DNA of 64,000 nucleotides, taken from assembly GCF_031143425.1 (NCBI RefSeq), contig NC_090440.1, forward strand, positions 338,771,844 to 338,835,843, in the 5' to 3' direction. Below are positions 12,065 to 22,383 of the stretch, piece after piece. This stretch comes from Pleurodeles waltl (lineage: Eukaryota > Chordata > Amphibia > Caudata > Salamandridae). A program made the translations under genes and the position numbers. Position 1 is the stretch's first letter; every line of letters begins with the position of its first letter. Under the pieces are notes generated by a model. That model worked only from the letters and a program-made list of their open reading frames with translations. It did no database searches and was not told where the DNA came from.

Positions 12065-12958
12065 GGGGCATTTTTATACTTTCCTTGTGCTGTTTTAGTG
12101 CAAATAATTTTGACGCTAAAACAGCACTGAGCTAACTCCATATTTATATTTTGACACTAGACCTGTCTAGCGTCATAATATTGGAGTTAGTATCATGCAG
12201 AAAACTATCTTGTGCTAATTAGATGCAAGGTAGATGTTCTGGTCCACATCATGATGCTAACCCCCTACCACTTTTTATTCTCCGGTGCAGAAACAACAAA
12301 CACAGAGAAGGCGGACCCAAATAGTGGTGCTAAGCCTGCATAGCGCCATTATTTAACACCTGGGCCAGACCAGGCGTTAGGTTACCTGTGGACCCATTTC
12401 CATGGCCAAACACCATGGAATGGGCCTGCAAATGCCCACGCCAAACCCCAGCAACACCCCCACCCACACCAGAGGGACACCATAGGATGGGGAACCCCAT
12501 CCTGGGTAAGTATAGGTAAGTATTTTTTGTTATTTGTTTTTAATGTGCCATTGGGGGACCCTTAAATGGGGCCCCCTGCCTGGCACTGGGTGTTATGGAC
12601 CTGCCCAGGGGACTCTGGTCCCCTCTGCTGGTCTTTGGGATGGTGGGCATGACTTCTGTCTTTACTAAGACAGGAGTAATTTTTGGGTGTTAGTGTGAAA
12701 GAAAATAATGCTAGGCTGGTTAGCGGCATTTTTATTGCTGCTAACCAGTCTAGCGTCATTTCCGACCCACTAGCGCCTTTTACCCTACCGCCATCCCCCC
12801 AGGGCTAGCGTCTTTTTTTCAGACCCTAGCTTATCCTTAGTACTGGTGTGCGCCATTCCATAGATATGGCGCATGGCTGCCGCTATGGAATGGTGCTAAG
12901 GATTTTCCCGAAAAACTGCATTAGCGCAGTTTTGCGGCAAGCATCATAAATATGCCCC
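12065..12958. mobile_element. MITE with ggggcat..ttata ends
   Basis: The left end is ggggcatttttata and the right end, reverse complemented, is ggggcatatttatgatgc. The flanks are TTA on the left and ATA on the right, close to a 3-bp Harbinger target site but not identical. The interior carries palindromes such as 'gccattccatagatatggcgc' with a partner at about 12885. There is no coding capacity. The element is probably non-autonomous Harbinger. Confidence 0.7.
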
Positions 12959-14099
12959 ATAGTGAATTCTTTACTAGTAAGATTGTGAGTTGATTGACTC
13001 TTGCTAGGTTTTCGCCCAACCTTCCTGTGTAGAGGTCCTCCTTTTTGCTTTTTGGTTTGTTGTGGCTTTCCCTCCCTTTTCTTCTACCATCCCAAATCAG
13101 CGTAAAGTATTAATTCACATGGTTTTTTAGACAGTTATGCAAATGTGTCCTAAGACTTTTCTAAAGGTCTTTCTCATCTTATTTTTCCAAATGTATTAGG
13201 CACTGTAATCTGCATTCTGTCTAAGGAGGGCTCTGAGTTTCATTCCCCGCTCTAATTGTTTTGTTCCCACATTTCCCTGTTCTTCTCTTGTGTTGGTTAA
13301 CTTAGTTTTGGTTAACCATCAAGAGGATTGGGGAGGCAGCATGTGTCATAATGGTTCAGGTTTTTATCTCTGTTACCTTGGACTGCAGCTTCTAACAGAT
13401 AATAGTGAAATGCAAGATTGATAGTTGTGAGCTAGTGGTGTTGTTGTCAGTTGAGATAATAGACACGATATTAATGATGATGTCTCTAGCCATCATAGAA
13501 TAGTTTAGGGAATTCAAGGTGCCATACAATGTGGCAAAGCTATACAGGTTGCTATTCGATGATTGGACCAGGGCACTCCCATTTTCTTCTTAGATGAAGT
13601 ATAGTTGTCAATTCTGTTTATGGTAACCAGAGATAGTATAATCGTTCTCAAGAGTGACTTTTGTGATTTTTAGAAGAGTATTACTTAAGAAGAGAATGGC
13701 CTAAAGTAAACAAAGAAGAGAGGCTAATTGTAGTGAATACTACTCTTTGGCTATGGGGTTTGTTACTGCTGAATATTTCTGGTCGGATTTCAGGGTTTGA
13801 AATGCGTGGCATTTGGCAGTATTTGTGAATAGGTTGAAGGAAATAGGTTGATGAGTTTGTTAAATATATTTTGGGGGTTGATTTGATGAAAAACTCACTT
13901 TGACTTAGAGATTGGGAAAAGGTATACATTTTTGATCTTGAGAACTCGATGTGGTATGGTACAGACAAAATATGCCGCCTTTGGGCATCACTCAGTACAG
14001 AAAGAAAATTTGGAAGGAATATGTCTCACTTAGCGTAAAACGTTTGCGTGTCTATGGCTTCGCAATTGGTTCCTAGTACATTCAACCCTGCTGAAACAT
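12959..14099. other. No recognised feature
   Basis: No gene, terminal repeat or tandem array is seen. Short minus-strand frames (for example 13681-13968) show no family resemblance. Confidence 0.55.
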
Positions 14100-14880
14100 C
14101 AACATTATCCCTTTTATGTGTAAAATGACTGCAACATCATCTTTGGCACAGCATAAACAAGAGTGTGGAAACCTTTTAGTTGAAAACCAAATTTCAGATG
14201 CAAAATATATTTAGACTTAAGTCATATTTAGGGACAATATCAACAGCAACATGGAGACGTTTAGGTGTTAAGATGCATACAGGAGTGAAAAAACGTATTT
14301 ATTGTGCAAACGTGCCCTCGGTTTACAGTCAACAGTAGTGGCATATCAATTGTACATGGAACATCACACCGTGCAGAAAGAAAATGTGGCAGTAAGATGC
14401 AACACTGCATTCAATGCTCTGCATCAATTTGTCATTATATTTGATTAATAGGACATTGTGTTACCTTTATTCCAATATCAACATCTATATTGACATTTAT
14501 ATGTAAAATCACATTTAGGATGCAACATCAGTAAGGAGTGTGGGAACACTTTTAGAAGCACAAATCACATTTAGGTGGAAAACTACATTTTAATGCAAAG
14601 TTGCCATTATTGCAACATTAATAGAAGTTGGACACCTTCTGAAGGAGCAAAACACATTTGGGTGCAAATAGCATTTAGGTGCAAAATATATTTCAGTGCA
14701 AAATACATTTAGTTGTAAAATCACCCTTGGTGCAAAATCAAGACGTTTGGCAACACTTTTCAGCACAAAACATGTATAGAAGCAAAATCACTTTTAGGAA
14801 AACAACACATTTACATCAATTATCACAGGACTAATTAATTAGGTGTGTGGCATGCCAAATAGATGCAAAAAGTACAGACT
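14100..14880. repeat. Degenerate short-period A-rich repeat
   Basis: Variants of 'gcaaaatcacatttagg' recur roughly every 15-35 bases (for example 14555-14740). A sparser related stretch lies near 44100-44230. Nothing in it is coding. Confidence 0.6.
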
Positions 14881-15156
14881 CAAGTTGCTGTGCTAAGATA
14901 TTATGGGGGTCATTACAACCCTGGCGGACGGTGTTAAAGCTGCGGTACTACCGCAAACAGGCCGGCGGACAAAAAAAGGGAATTACGACCCTGGCGGAAA
15001 CCGCGAACTAAGACAGCCACTTTAACACACCGCCCGCCACGGCGGTACAGACAAACAGCGCGGCGGTCACCGCCAACAGACAGGCGGGAGACAATGTACC
15101 GCCCACACTATCACAACACACCAATCCGCCACCTTTTCCGGGACGGATTCACCGTG

Positions 15157-15164
15157 GATAAAAA
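15157..15164 (+). promoter_or_regulatory. TATA-like box for transposase gene, element 1
   Basis: GATAAAAA lies 70 bases before the exon 1 start codon. It is conserved in element 2 in the same context (ttttccggg.cgg...gataaaaacac.gcggaaac). Its role as a promoter is inferred. Confidence 0.4.
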
Positions 15165-15233
15165 CACAGCGGAAACAGCTTTTGCTATGGGAAAACGCTC
15201 ACCTCAACACATCCCACGAGGAACAAGGACACC

Positions 15234-15316
15234 ATGGATCCAGAACTATAAATACTCCCTGCCCTTGCATTCCTGCTCATCTACGACCAACAGCGACCTA
15301 GGCGCAGAACATACCG
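15234..15316 (+). pseudogene. Transposase T exon 1, element 1
   Basis: The exon is 83 nt: ATG, 27 codons plus two bases, ending CG|GTGAGTAC. The same 83-nt exon occurs in elements 2 (29889-29971) and 3 (61799-61881), starting M(D/E)PEL and ending in an arginine-rich stretch. Splicing in phase 2 to the acceptor cttag| at 20960 joins it to RHRQLGHIGRWRN. This copy has TAA at codon 6 (15249-15251), so it is dead. Intron 1 is 5.6 kb and contains gene B on the other strand. Confidence 0.7.
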
Positions 15317-15782
15317 GTGAGTACAGCACCTACGACACGGGGGAGGCGAAAGTAACGGGGACACCCACCCCCACCCTCGCATATTACAACATACACACCA
15401 ATGCATTCACAAAAATCACAGTAACAACCCACAATCCCCCCGGAAGAATGCAAAGACAAAGCGAATAGCGGTCAAACTTTGTATTGTGCCAATATACTAC
15501 TCATTAAAAAATATACGTATATATATATCACAAAATCTGTCAAAAATAAATGTACAATACAAGAAGTAGTGCAGATATGTACACAACAATGTCCGTGCAC
15601 CAACAGTCCAAAAATGCATGGGCGACGCCCACAATAGATACCTGACCAAAATCCGAGAGAACACTGCCGGGGGCATTAGATAGAAACACTACAGGCACCT
15701 CAGGGGGAAGGGAAGGGGGGGCACCTCAGCCAGATGAATGCGAAGCCAGATCCACGACGGGGCTCCATGCCCATTGATGTAT

Positions 15783-16070
15783 CCTGGGGAGTGCAAAGCC
15801 ACAGTCTCTCAAGTCACTTCAGTGGGTGGGTTGCTCACTGTGCCATCCTGGGGAGTGCAAAGCCACAGTCTCTCAAGTCTCTACAGTGGGTGGCTTGCCC
15901 ACTGTTACATCCTGGGGAGTGCAAAGCCGCAGTCTCTCAAGTCTAACAAGTGGGTGGCTTGCCCACTGTTACATCCTGGGGAGTGCAAAGCCACAGTCTC
16001 TCAAGTCTAACAAGTGGGTGGGTTGCCCACTGTTACATCCTGGGGAGTGCAAAGACACATCTTCGCAAGT
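15783..16070. repeat. 64-bp minisatellite, about 5 units, element 1
   Basis: 'cctggggagtgcaaag' starts at 15783, 15847, 15911, 15975 and 16039, exactly 64 bases apart. The same unit with the same spacing and copy number occurs in element 2 at 30441-30730. Open frames across it come from the repeat. Confidence 0.95.
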
Positions 16071-16207
16071 AGATGCAGTTCTCTACTGGTACTGGGTGGG
16101 ACTGGTGCCCAGACTGGATGAGTCTCCCCGTGAAAGTACATGTCCTGTCACAGTCCCAGCTGCACATGGGAGAACGATGCCTGATGTGCCGGACTATTCA
16201 TACCCAC

Positions 16208-16866
16208 ACAGCCCTGTTCAGCGGTGCTTTGCCATGGCAGTCTTTGCCCTGTTCAGCGGTCTTCACCCTGGCAGTCTTGGCCTTGTTCAGCGGTGCTTTG
16301 CCATGGCGGTCTTTGCCCTGTTCAGCGGTCTTCACCATGGCGGTCTTGGGCTTGTTCAGCGGTGCTTTGCCATGGCTGGCTATGGAATGTTCAGCGGTGC
16401 TTTGACATGGCAGTCTTTGCCCTGTTCAGCGGTCTTCACCATGGCGGTCTTGGCCTTGTTCAGCGGTGCTTTGCCATGGCTGGCTATGGACTGTTCAGCG
16501 GTGCTTTGCCATGGCAGTCTTTGCCCTGTTCAGCGGTCTTCACCATGGCGGTCTTGGCTTTGTTCAGCAGTGCTTTGCCATGGCTGGCTATGGACTGTTC
16601 AGCGGTCTTCACCATGGCGGTCTTGGCCTTGTTCAGCGGTGCTTTGCCATGGCTGGCTAAGGACTGTTCAGCGGTGTTCACCATGGCGGTCTTGGCCTTG
16701 TTCAGCAGTGCTTTGCCATGGCTGGCTATGGACTGTTCAGCGGTCTTCACCATGGCGGTCTTGGGCTTGTTCAGCGGTGCTTTGCCATGGCTGGCTATGG
16801 ACTGTTCAGTGGTGCTTTGCCATGGCGGTCTTGGGCTTGTTCAGCGGTGCTTTGCCATGGCGGTTC
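16208..16866. repeat. Minisatellite of about 36-43 bp units, element 1
   Basis: Alternating units built on 'gttcagcggtgctttgccatgg' and 'cagcggtcttcaccatggcgg', about 16 in all. They give long plus-strand frames rich in CSAV and LPW that have no counterpart elsewhere. Confidence 0.9.
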
Positions 16867-16879
16867 TGGTACGGATATT

Positions 16880-17110
16880 GGTGTGTGGCATTACGATCTC
16901 CACAATGGACATTGGTGTGTGGCATTACGATCTCCACACTGGACATTGGTGTGTGGCATGACGATCTCCACAATGGACATTGGTGTGTGGCATGACGATC
17001 TCCACACTGGACATTGGTGTGTGGCATGACGAACTCCACACTGGACGTTGGTGTGTGGCATGACGAACTCCAAACTGGACGTTGGTGTGTGGCTTGACGT
17101 TCCATCATTA
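16880..17110. repeat. 34-bp minisatellite, 7 units, element 1
   Basis: 'ggtgtgtggc' recurs at 16880, 16914, 16948, 16982, 17016, 17050 and 17084, exactly 34 bases apart. The unit includes 'atgacgatctccacactgga'. It is absent from elements 2 and 3. Confidence 0.95.
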
Positions 17111-17129
17111 CCCAGCGGGGCTGTGGGAT

Positions 17130-18045
17130 TCTGGACCCTCATGGGCTGTGACTCCGGCGGTGGCCGTGGTCTCCTGACCAGTAACGATACTTGGGCCTTC
17201 CTGGGCTATGACTCTGGCGGTGGTCTCCTGACCAGTTACGATACTTGAGCCCTCCTGGGCTGTGACTCCGGCAGTGGCGGCAGTGGCGGTGGTCTCCTGA
17301 CCAGTTACGATACTTGAGCCCTCATGGGCTGTGACTCTGGCGGTGGCGGTGGTCTCCTGACCAGTAACGATACTTGGGCCCTCCTGGGCTATGACTCTGG
17401 CGGTGGTCTCCTGACCAGATACGATACTTGAGCCCTCCTGGGCTGTGACTCCGGCGGTGGCGGTGGTCTCCTGACCAGTTACGATACTTGAGCCCTCCTG
17501 CGCTGTGACTCCGGCGGTGGCGGTGGTCTCCTGACCAGTAACCATACTTGGGCCCTCCTGGGCTATGACTCTGGCGGTGGGCTCCTGACCAGTTACGATA
17601 CTTGAGCCCTCCTGGGCTGTGACTCCGGCGGTGGCGGTTGTGTCCTGACCAGTTACGATACTTGAGCCCTCCTGGGCTGTGACTCCGGCGGTGGCGGTGG
17701 TCTCCTGACCAGTAACGATACTTGGGCCCTCCTGGGCTATAACTCTGGCGGTGCTCTCCTGACCAGTTACGATACTTGAGCCCTCCTGGGCTGTGACTCC
17801 GGCGGTGGCGGTGCTCTCCTGACCAGTAACGATACTTGGGCCCTCCTGGGTTTTGACTCTGGCGGTGGCCTCCTGATCAGTTACGATACTTGAGCCCTCC
17901 TGGGCTGTGACTCCGGCGGTGGCCTCCTGACCAGTAACGATACTTGAGCCCTCCTGGGCTGTGACTCCGGCGGTGGCCTCCTGACCAGTAACGATACTTG
18001 GGCCCTCCTGGGCTATGACTCTGCCGGTGGTCTCTGGACCCAGTG
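17130..18045 (-). repeat. Coding-phase minisatellite, 48-66 bp units, element 1
   Basis: About 15 units of 'ctcctgaccagt.acgatacttg.gccctcctgggct', whose lengths differ by multiples of three. The minus strand stays open for 333 codons (17108-18109), repeating EGSSIVTGQE(TT)A..GVTAQ. Keeping the frame suggests it was once translated, possibly as the tail of gene B or of an alternative transcript of it, or else simply that units lack stops. No known domain is recognised. Confidence 0.85.
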
Positions 18046-18521
18046 ACGACGGTGATGGCGGTTGTGTCTGGACCGCCGGAAATGATGGCACACTTCTCCG
18101 CCGTGACACTCACAACAGGTTGGGGAGACTTCCTCGGGACCTTCCCCACCTTCTTTTGAGTTACAGATGACTCACCAATCGCCTTGGATCCCATTTCACT
18201 GTTTGTCCCACCAGGAGTCTTGACACGGTCCCGTCATCCACTCTCCAATTTCGGAGCCTTTACAGGGGGTGGGCTGACAGTGCCTTGGCTCTGGGTCCTA
18301 CTGCCTGCCCTGGTGGACGGGGCACTCCAAAAACCTGGTACACGCACCACTGGTACTGGAGGCTTTTTGGCTGAGGCGCTACGACGGGACTGATGAATTG
18401 GAGGGGGTGAGGGGCAAAAAGGTCAATTTGACATAGGGACAGTTTCTGACGTACACTGGGATGGGTAGCTGGAGGGGCTCTGGGAGTGGAGGAAGAGGAG
18501 GTGGTTGTAGGAGGTGTCACT

Positions 18522-20496
18522 TTAGCTGTTTTGGGTGCAGGTACTGGAGGTGGATGGATGTTGGGTGAGTGACTGCCGGCGTTTGTGTAATTTGGGAGGG
18601 GGCGTCACAGATACACTGGGAGAGTACACAGGGGACGTGTATATGGCAGTGGAGGTGGTGAGTGCCGGTGAGCAGCTTGTGGTGCTGGGTGTCCCTCTGC
18701 GAGTCCTAGTGCCTGTAGATGTGGTGCATGCAGGTGTGTGTGTAGACGACACTGGGAGGGAGGAGGGAGAAGAGGAGGAGGGGGACACAGTGGAGACAGT
18801 GGATGTTGCTGTGTCTGTATGGGTCTGATGCTTGTGTGAGTGCCTGTGGTGTGTGTGGTGCCTATGTTTGCTTGAGCTACTTGTGTGTGTTGACTTGTGT
18901 GCATGCTGGTCTGTACGTATGCTTGGAATGGGCTGGGGTACAGGGGATTGGGTCTGGGTGGAGGAAGTTGGAGGGGGGAGGCTGGACACAGGGACAATGG
19001 CTGCCATCAGTGCTGAGGCCAGAGATTGCAGGGTTCGCTGAAGGACAGCCTGACCAGAATGAATGCCTTCCAGGAATGCATTACCGTGTTTCAACTCTCG
19101 TTCTACACCCTGGATGGCATTCACAATGGTAGACTGCCCAACAGTGAGTGACCTGAGGAGGTCAATGGCCTCCTCACTGAGGGCAGCAGGGGTGACTGGG
19201 GCAGGGCCTGAGGTGCCTGGGGCGAAGGTGATGCCCACCCTCCTGGGTGAGCGGGCACAGGGTGAACGCTGAGGGGCTGCTGGGAGGGCGGTGCTGGTAG
19301 GGGAGGTGGCGGCTGTACCTGTAGAAGTGGGGCGCACAGATGGTGCCGCCACCACAGGGGAGCTCCCATCAGCGGACTAGTCCGTGTCGCTGTTTGGTGA
19401 TCCTGTGGCCGACGTGAAGCTCCCCTCGCCCTCCGTCCCACTGGTGAATTCAGAGTCTGTGGTGTGGCCCTCCATGGCCATGTGGGATGCAGCTCCCTCG
19501 TGCTCCGGTGCCACTGTACCTCCGCCTGTTGATACTGATGTACAGAAGGACAGGGAGAGCAGAAAAAGGGTGGAGACAGAAGAAAGAGAGTTTTAGTGCA
19601 TGGCATACCGCTACCGTTGGCGGACAAGACAAACGCAGCAGCCCCCTGCATTACGCAGTGCTCCTGCCCTCTGCACATGCAATTTCTGGGATATGGCCTA
19701 CATGGCAATGGTAGAAATCTGCCCACATGGATGGCAAAGGGGCAACTATAAATCAATTTGCCTTTTTTTTCAGCTGGGGTAGAGTGCCACATGGCCTACA
19801 TAACGGAGGGGCCTTGCCTACCTAACTCGCCCTGGCCTAGGGACACCCACAGCCCACCACCCCCACCCAGACTTCTCCACTGCACGCAAAGTCCATAGGA
19901 TGAGGTTGTACTCACCCCCTTGTGTCTGCTGTGATGTCCTTAAGCGCCCATCCAACTCCAGGTAGGCCACCGCCAGGATCCGGAACATCAGGGGGGTCAT
20001 GGTGCGACGGGCACCCCTCCCACGTTGGGAGGCCATCCCCAGCTGAGCCTCCACCGTCTTCTTGCTGCAGCGGCGAATGTCCTCCCATCTCTTCCGGCAG
20101 TGGGTGCCCCGTCTCTGGTGGGCCCCCAGGGTCCGGACTTCCTTGGCGATGGTACGCCAAATGTCCCTCTTCTGGTGGGCGCTGACCTACATGACATGCA
20201 CAAGGAAAGAGGAACAGTCATTACCTGCAGCACCGTCGTTGTAATTGGCCCCCTCCCAACTCTATCCCTGTGGCCCATTCATCCCCATGCATGACTGTTC
20301 TATGTACTCTGCCCCCTTCACCCATCCACCCAGCCCTGTCCACCCAGGCCTAGCCCATACAACGTGCTCCCTGTGTACTAACCTGTTGGTCTGGAGGACC
20401 GTAGAGTAGCGTATACTGGGGGAGGACCCCATCCACAAGTTTCTCCAACTCCTGTGCAGTGAAGGCAGGGGCCTTTTCCCCAGATGCAGCAGCCAT
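18522..20496 (-). pseudogene. Myb/SANT-like gene B, element 1
   Basis: Three exons are visible. Exon 1, 20496-20383 (114 nt), starts MAAASGEKAPAFTAQELEKL and ends CAACAG|GTTAGT. Exon 2 is 20186-19916 (271 nt). It follows an acceptor gtag| and carries the second half of a Myb/SANT-like fold with IWRTIAKEVRTLG and THCRKRWEDIRR. Exon 3 runs from 19525. The later part (19355-18522) has a conserved block SEEAIDLLRSLTVGQSTIVNAI then a Ser/Thr/His/Pro-rich tail. An in-frame TAG at 19377-19379 truncates it. In this family Myb-like partners help the transposase enter the nucleus and bind ends; that role here is inferred. It lies wholly inside intron 1 of T, on the opposite strand. Confidence 0.75.
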
Positions 20497-20653
20497 CGTC
20501 GCTTCCAGACCGAGGTCACAGCAGCACTAGCAGTGCAGGTCCTCTCCTGTCGAAGGTCAGGTATCTAGTGATTGAAAAGATAGAAAATGGTGGTGACGTC
20601 CGAGGCGGTGACGTCCGTGGCGGTGCGCATCATCACCGCCAGCGCACCTGTTC

Positions 20654-20692
20654 ATTGGCTCCTGGGACCCATAGGGTCCAATGCTAACCAAT
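20654..20692. promoter_or_regulatory. CCAAT cluster between genes B and T, element 1
   Basis: ATTGG at 20654-20658 and CCAAT at 20678-20682 and 20688-20692 lie 160 bases upstream of gene B. The spacing and context are conserved in element 2 (33867-33905). A promoter for B is the simple reading. Two ggtgacgtccg copies just upstream (20588-20622) resemble CRE half-sites. Confidence 0.45.
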
Positions 20693-20960
20693 GCAGCATT
20701 GCGCCACGCTCTACGACCGCCTACTGCGACGGTGTCCAACGCCAGCGCAGTTACCCCACAATTCCATTGTCCCAGTTTAGAGGTCAGGCAGCCGCCATTT
20801 CAGGGGCCCTCATGGCTTCAATTACTACTGCGTCACACATACCGAGGCCTACACTCAAAACCTTTCCCGGATGGGTTAATTGTCTGGTGTAGTCTTGTGT
20901 GTGACTGTGGGTACATACCTGGAGGAATGCTGACAGTTTTTTCGCTGTTGCCCTTCTTAG

Positions 20961-22004
20961 GCACCGTCAGTTGGGACATATTGGAAGATGGCGGAATCTG
21001 CCGGTGTACCGACCGCTGGTGGACCTGTTGACAATGGAAGAGCGACATGTCATTGTGTCCTACCGGTTTCACCGTGCCACAATCCGGGAACTATGTACCC
21101 AGTTGGAGCCAGACCTGATGTCACCAATCCGCCATCTGACTGGAATCCCCCCTGACGTGCAGGTGCTGTCAGTGCTCCATTTCTTTGCAAGTGGGTCTTT
21201 TCAGACAACAGTGGCCATGGCATCAGGGATGTCCCAGCCTATGTTTTCCAACGTGTTGTCCAGAGTGTTGTCTGCCCTGCTGAAACACGTAAGGAGATAC
21301 ATCATTTTGCCTGAGGTGGCTGATTTGCCTACAGTGAAAGGTGACTTCTATGCCCTTGGACATATCCCCAACATCATAGGTGCCATTGATGGGACCCATG
21401 TAGCTCTGGTCCCCCCCGCAGGAATGAACAGGTGTACAGGAACAGGAAGAGTTATCATTCGATGAATGTCCAGATGGTCTGTTTGGCAGACCAGTACATC
21501 TCGCAGGTAAATGCAATGTTCCCTGGATCAGTGCATGACGCCTACATCCTGCGGAATAGCAGCATCCCTGATATGATGGGTGAACTCCAGAGGCACCGTG
21601 TATGGCTATTGGGGGACTCTGGTTACCCCAACCTGTCCTGGCTACTGACCCCAGTGAGGAATCCCAGGACCAGGGCAGAGGAACGGTACAATGAGGCCCA
21701 TGGGCGGACTAGGAGGGTGATCGAGCGTACCTTCGGCCTCCTGAAGGCCAGGTTCAGGTGCCTCCATATGACAGGTGGGTCCCTATTCTACTCACCGAAG
21801 AAGGTGTGCGACATCATCATCGCCTGCTCCATGCTCCATAACTTGGCATTGTAACGCCAGGTGCCTTTTCTGCAGGAGGTTGATCCAGATGACGGTGTTG
21901 TTGCAGCAGGTGAGCCTGTGGAGCCTGTGGACAGTGATGAGGAGGAAGCTGATGAAGATGAAAACGACAACAGGGAGTCAGGCATACAGCTATATTTTCA
22001 ATGA
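20961..22004 (+). pseudogene. HARBI1-type transposase T main exon, element 1
   Basis: This encodes the DDE transposase that cuts and rejoins element ends. After the acceptor (20959-20960) it reads GHIGRWRNLPVYRPLVDL, then the helix-turn-helix-like region (ELCTQLEPDL, MSQPMFSNVLSRVL). The catalytic D is in GAIDGTHV (codon 21388-21390), the second D in LLGDSGYPN (21615-21617) and the E in IERTFGLL (21723-21725). PGSVHDAY and SMLHNLAL are also family signatures. A frame change falls in the C7 run at 21411-21417, between GTHVA and YRNRK. A TAA at 21852-21854 removes an acidic tail that would otherwise end at 22004. Full length would be about 375 residues including exon 1, near the HARBI1 norm of about 350. 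Confidence 0.92.
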
Positions 22005-22291
22005 GACACAGGTGAGTACAATTTCATGTTTCACATTATATTACATTTCACACGTCTACCTCTATCCTCTACCTCCATTTCACTCCTTATTTGGTAACTG
22101 AGTTGTCCCCTTCCATTTCAGTTTCAGTAATGTGGTAACCTACATGTCAACAGCTTGCACCCTTGAAAGGCTTGTGATGTGTGACATTGGTATGTTGACC
22201 TTCCAATGGGTAACCTTTTTTAACACTGTAATTGACAATACAAAGTTCACAATCATTGACTGACTCCAATATGATTGAGGTTTCAAGGGTG

Positions 22292-22297
22292 TTTATT
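22292..22297 (-). terminator. Poly(A) signal of gene A, element 1
   Basis: Minus-strand AATAAA stands 87 bases after the stop codon. The context caataaacaccctt is shared with element 3 (56776-56781), and AATAAA is in the same place in element 2. Confidence 0.65.
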
Positions 22298-22383
22298 GAA
22301 GTGCATAAAAATATAGGGGGGGTGGTGAAATGGGGAGAGGTCATGGTGGAAGAATGTCCATGGCAGAGTCCTGTCTATTAGTC

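Noticed and set aside
15826..16995. 389-codon plus-strand open frame
   Set aside because: It lies wholly in three different minisatellites. Its composition follows the repeat units and it has no counterpart in elements 2 and 3.
15783..17100. Regular direct repeats as a CRISPR array
   Set aside because: Units adjoin without unique spacers, and the sequence is eukaryotic transposon DNA.
17108..18109. 333-codon minus-strand frame as an independent gene
   Set aside because: It is a single tandem repeat without a promoter, splice context or domain. It is kept as a repeat and possible tail of gene B.
21405..21425. CCCCCCCGCAG as a 3' splice site in the transposase
   Set aside because: The upstream sequence is conserved coding right up to it and no donor lies at a workable distance, so an indel hotspot fits better.
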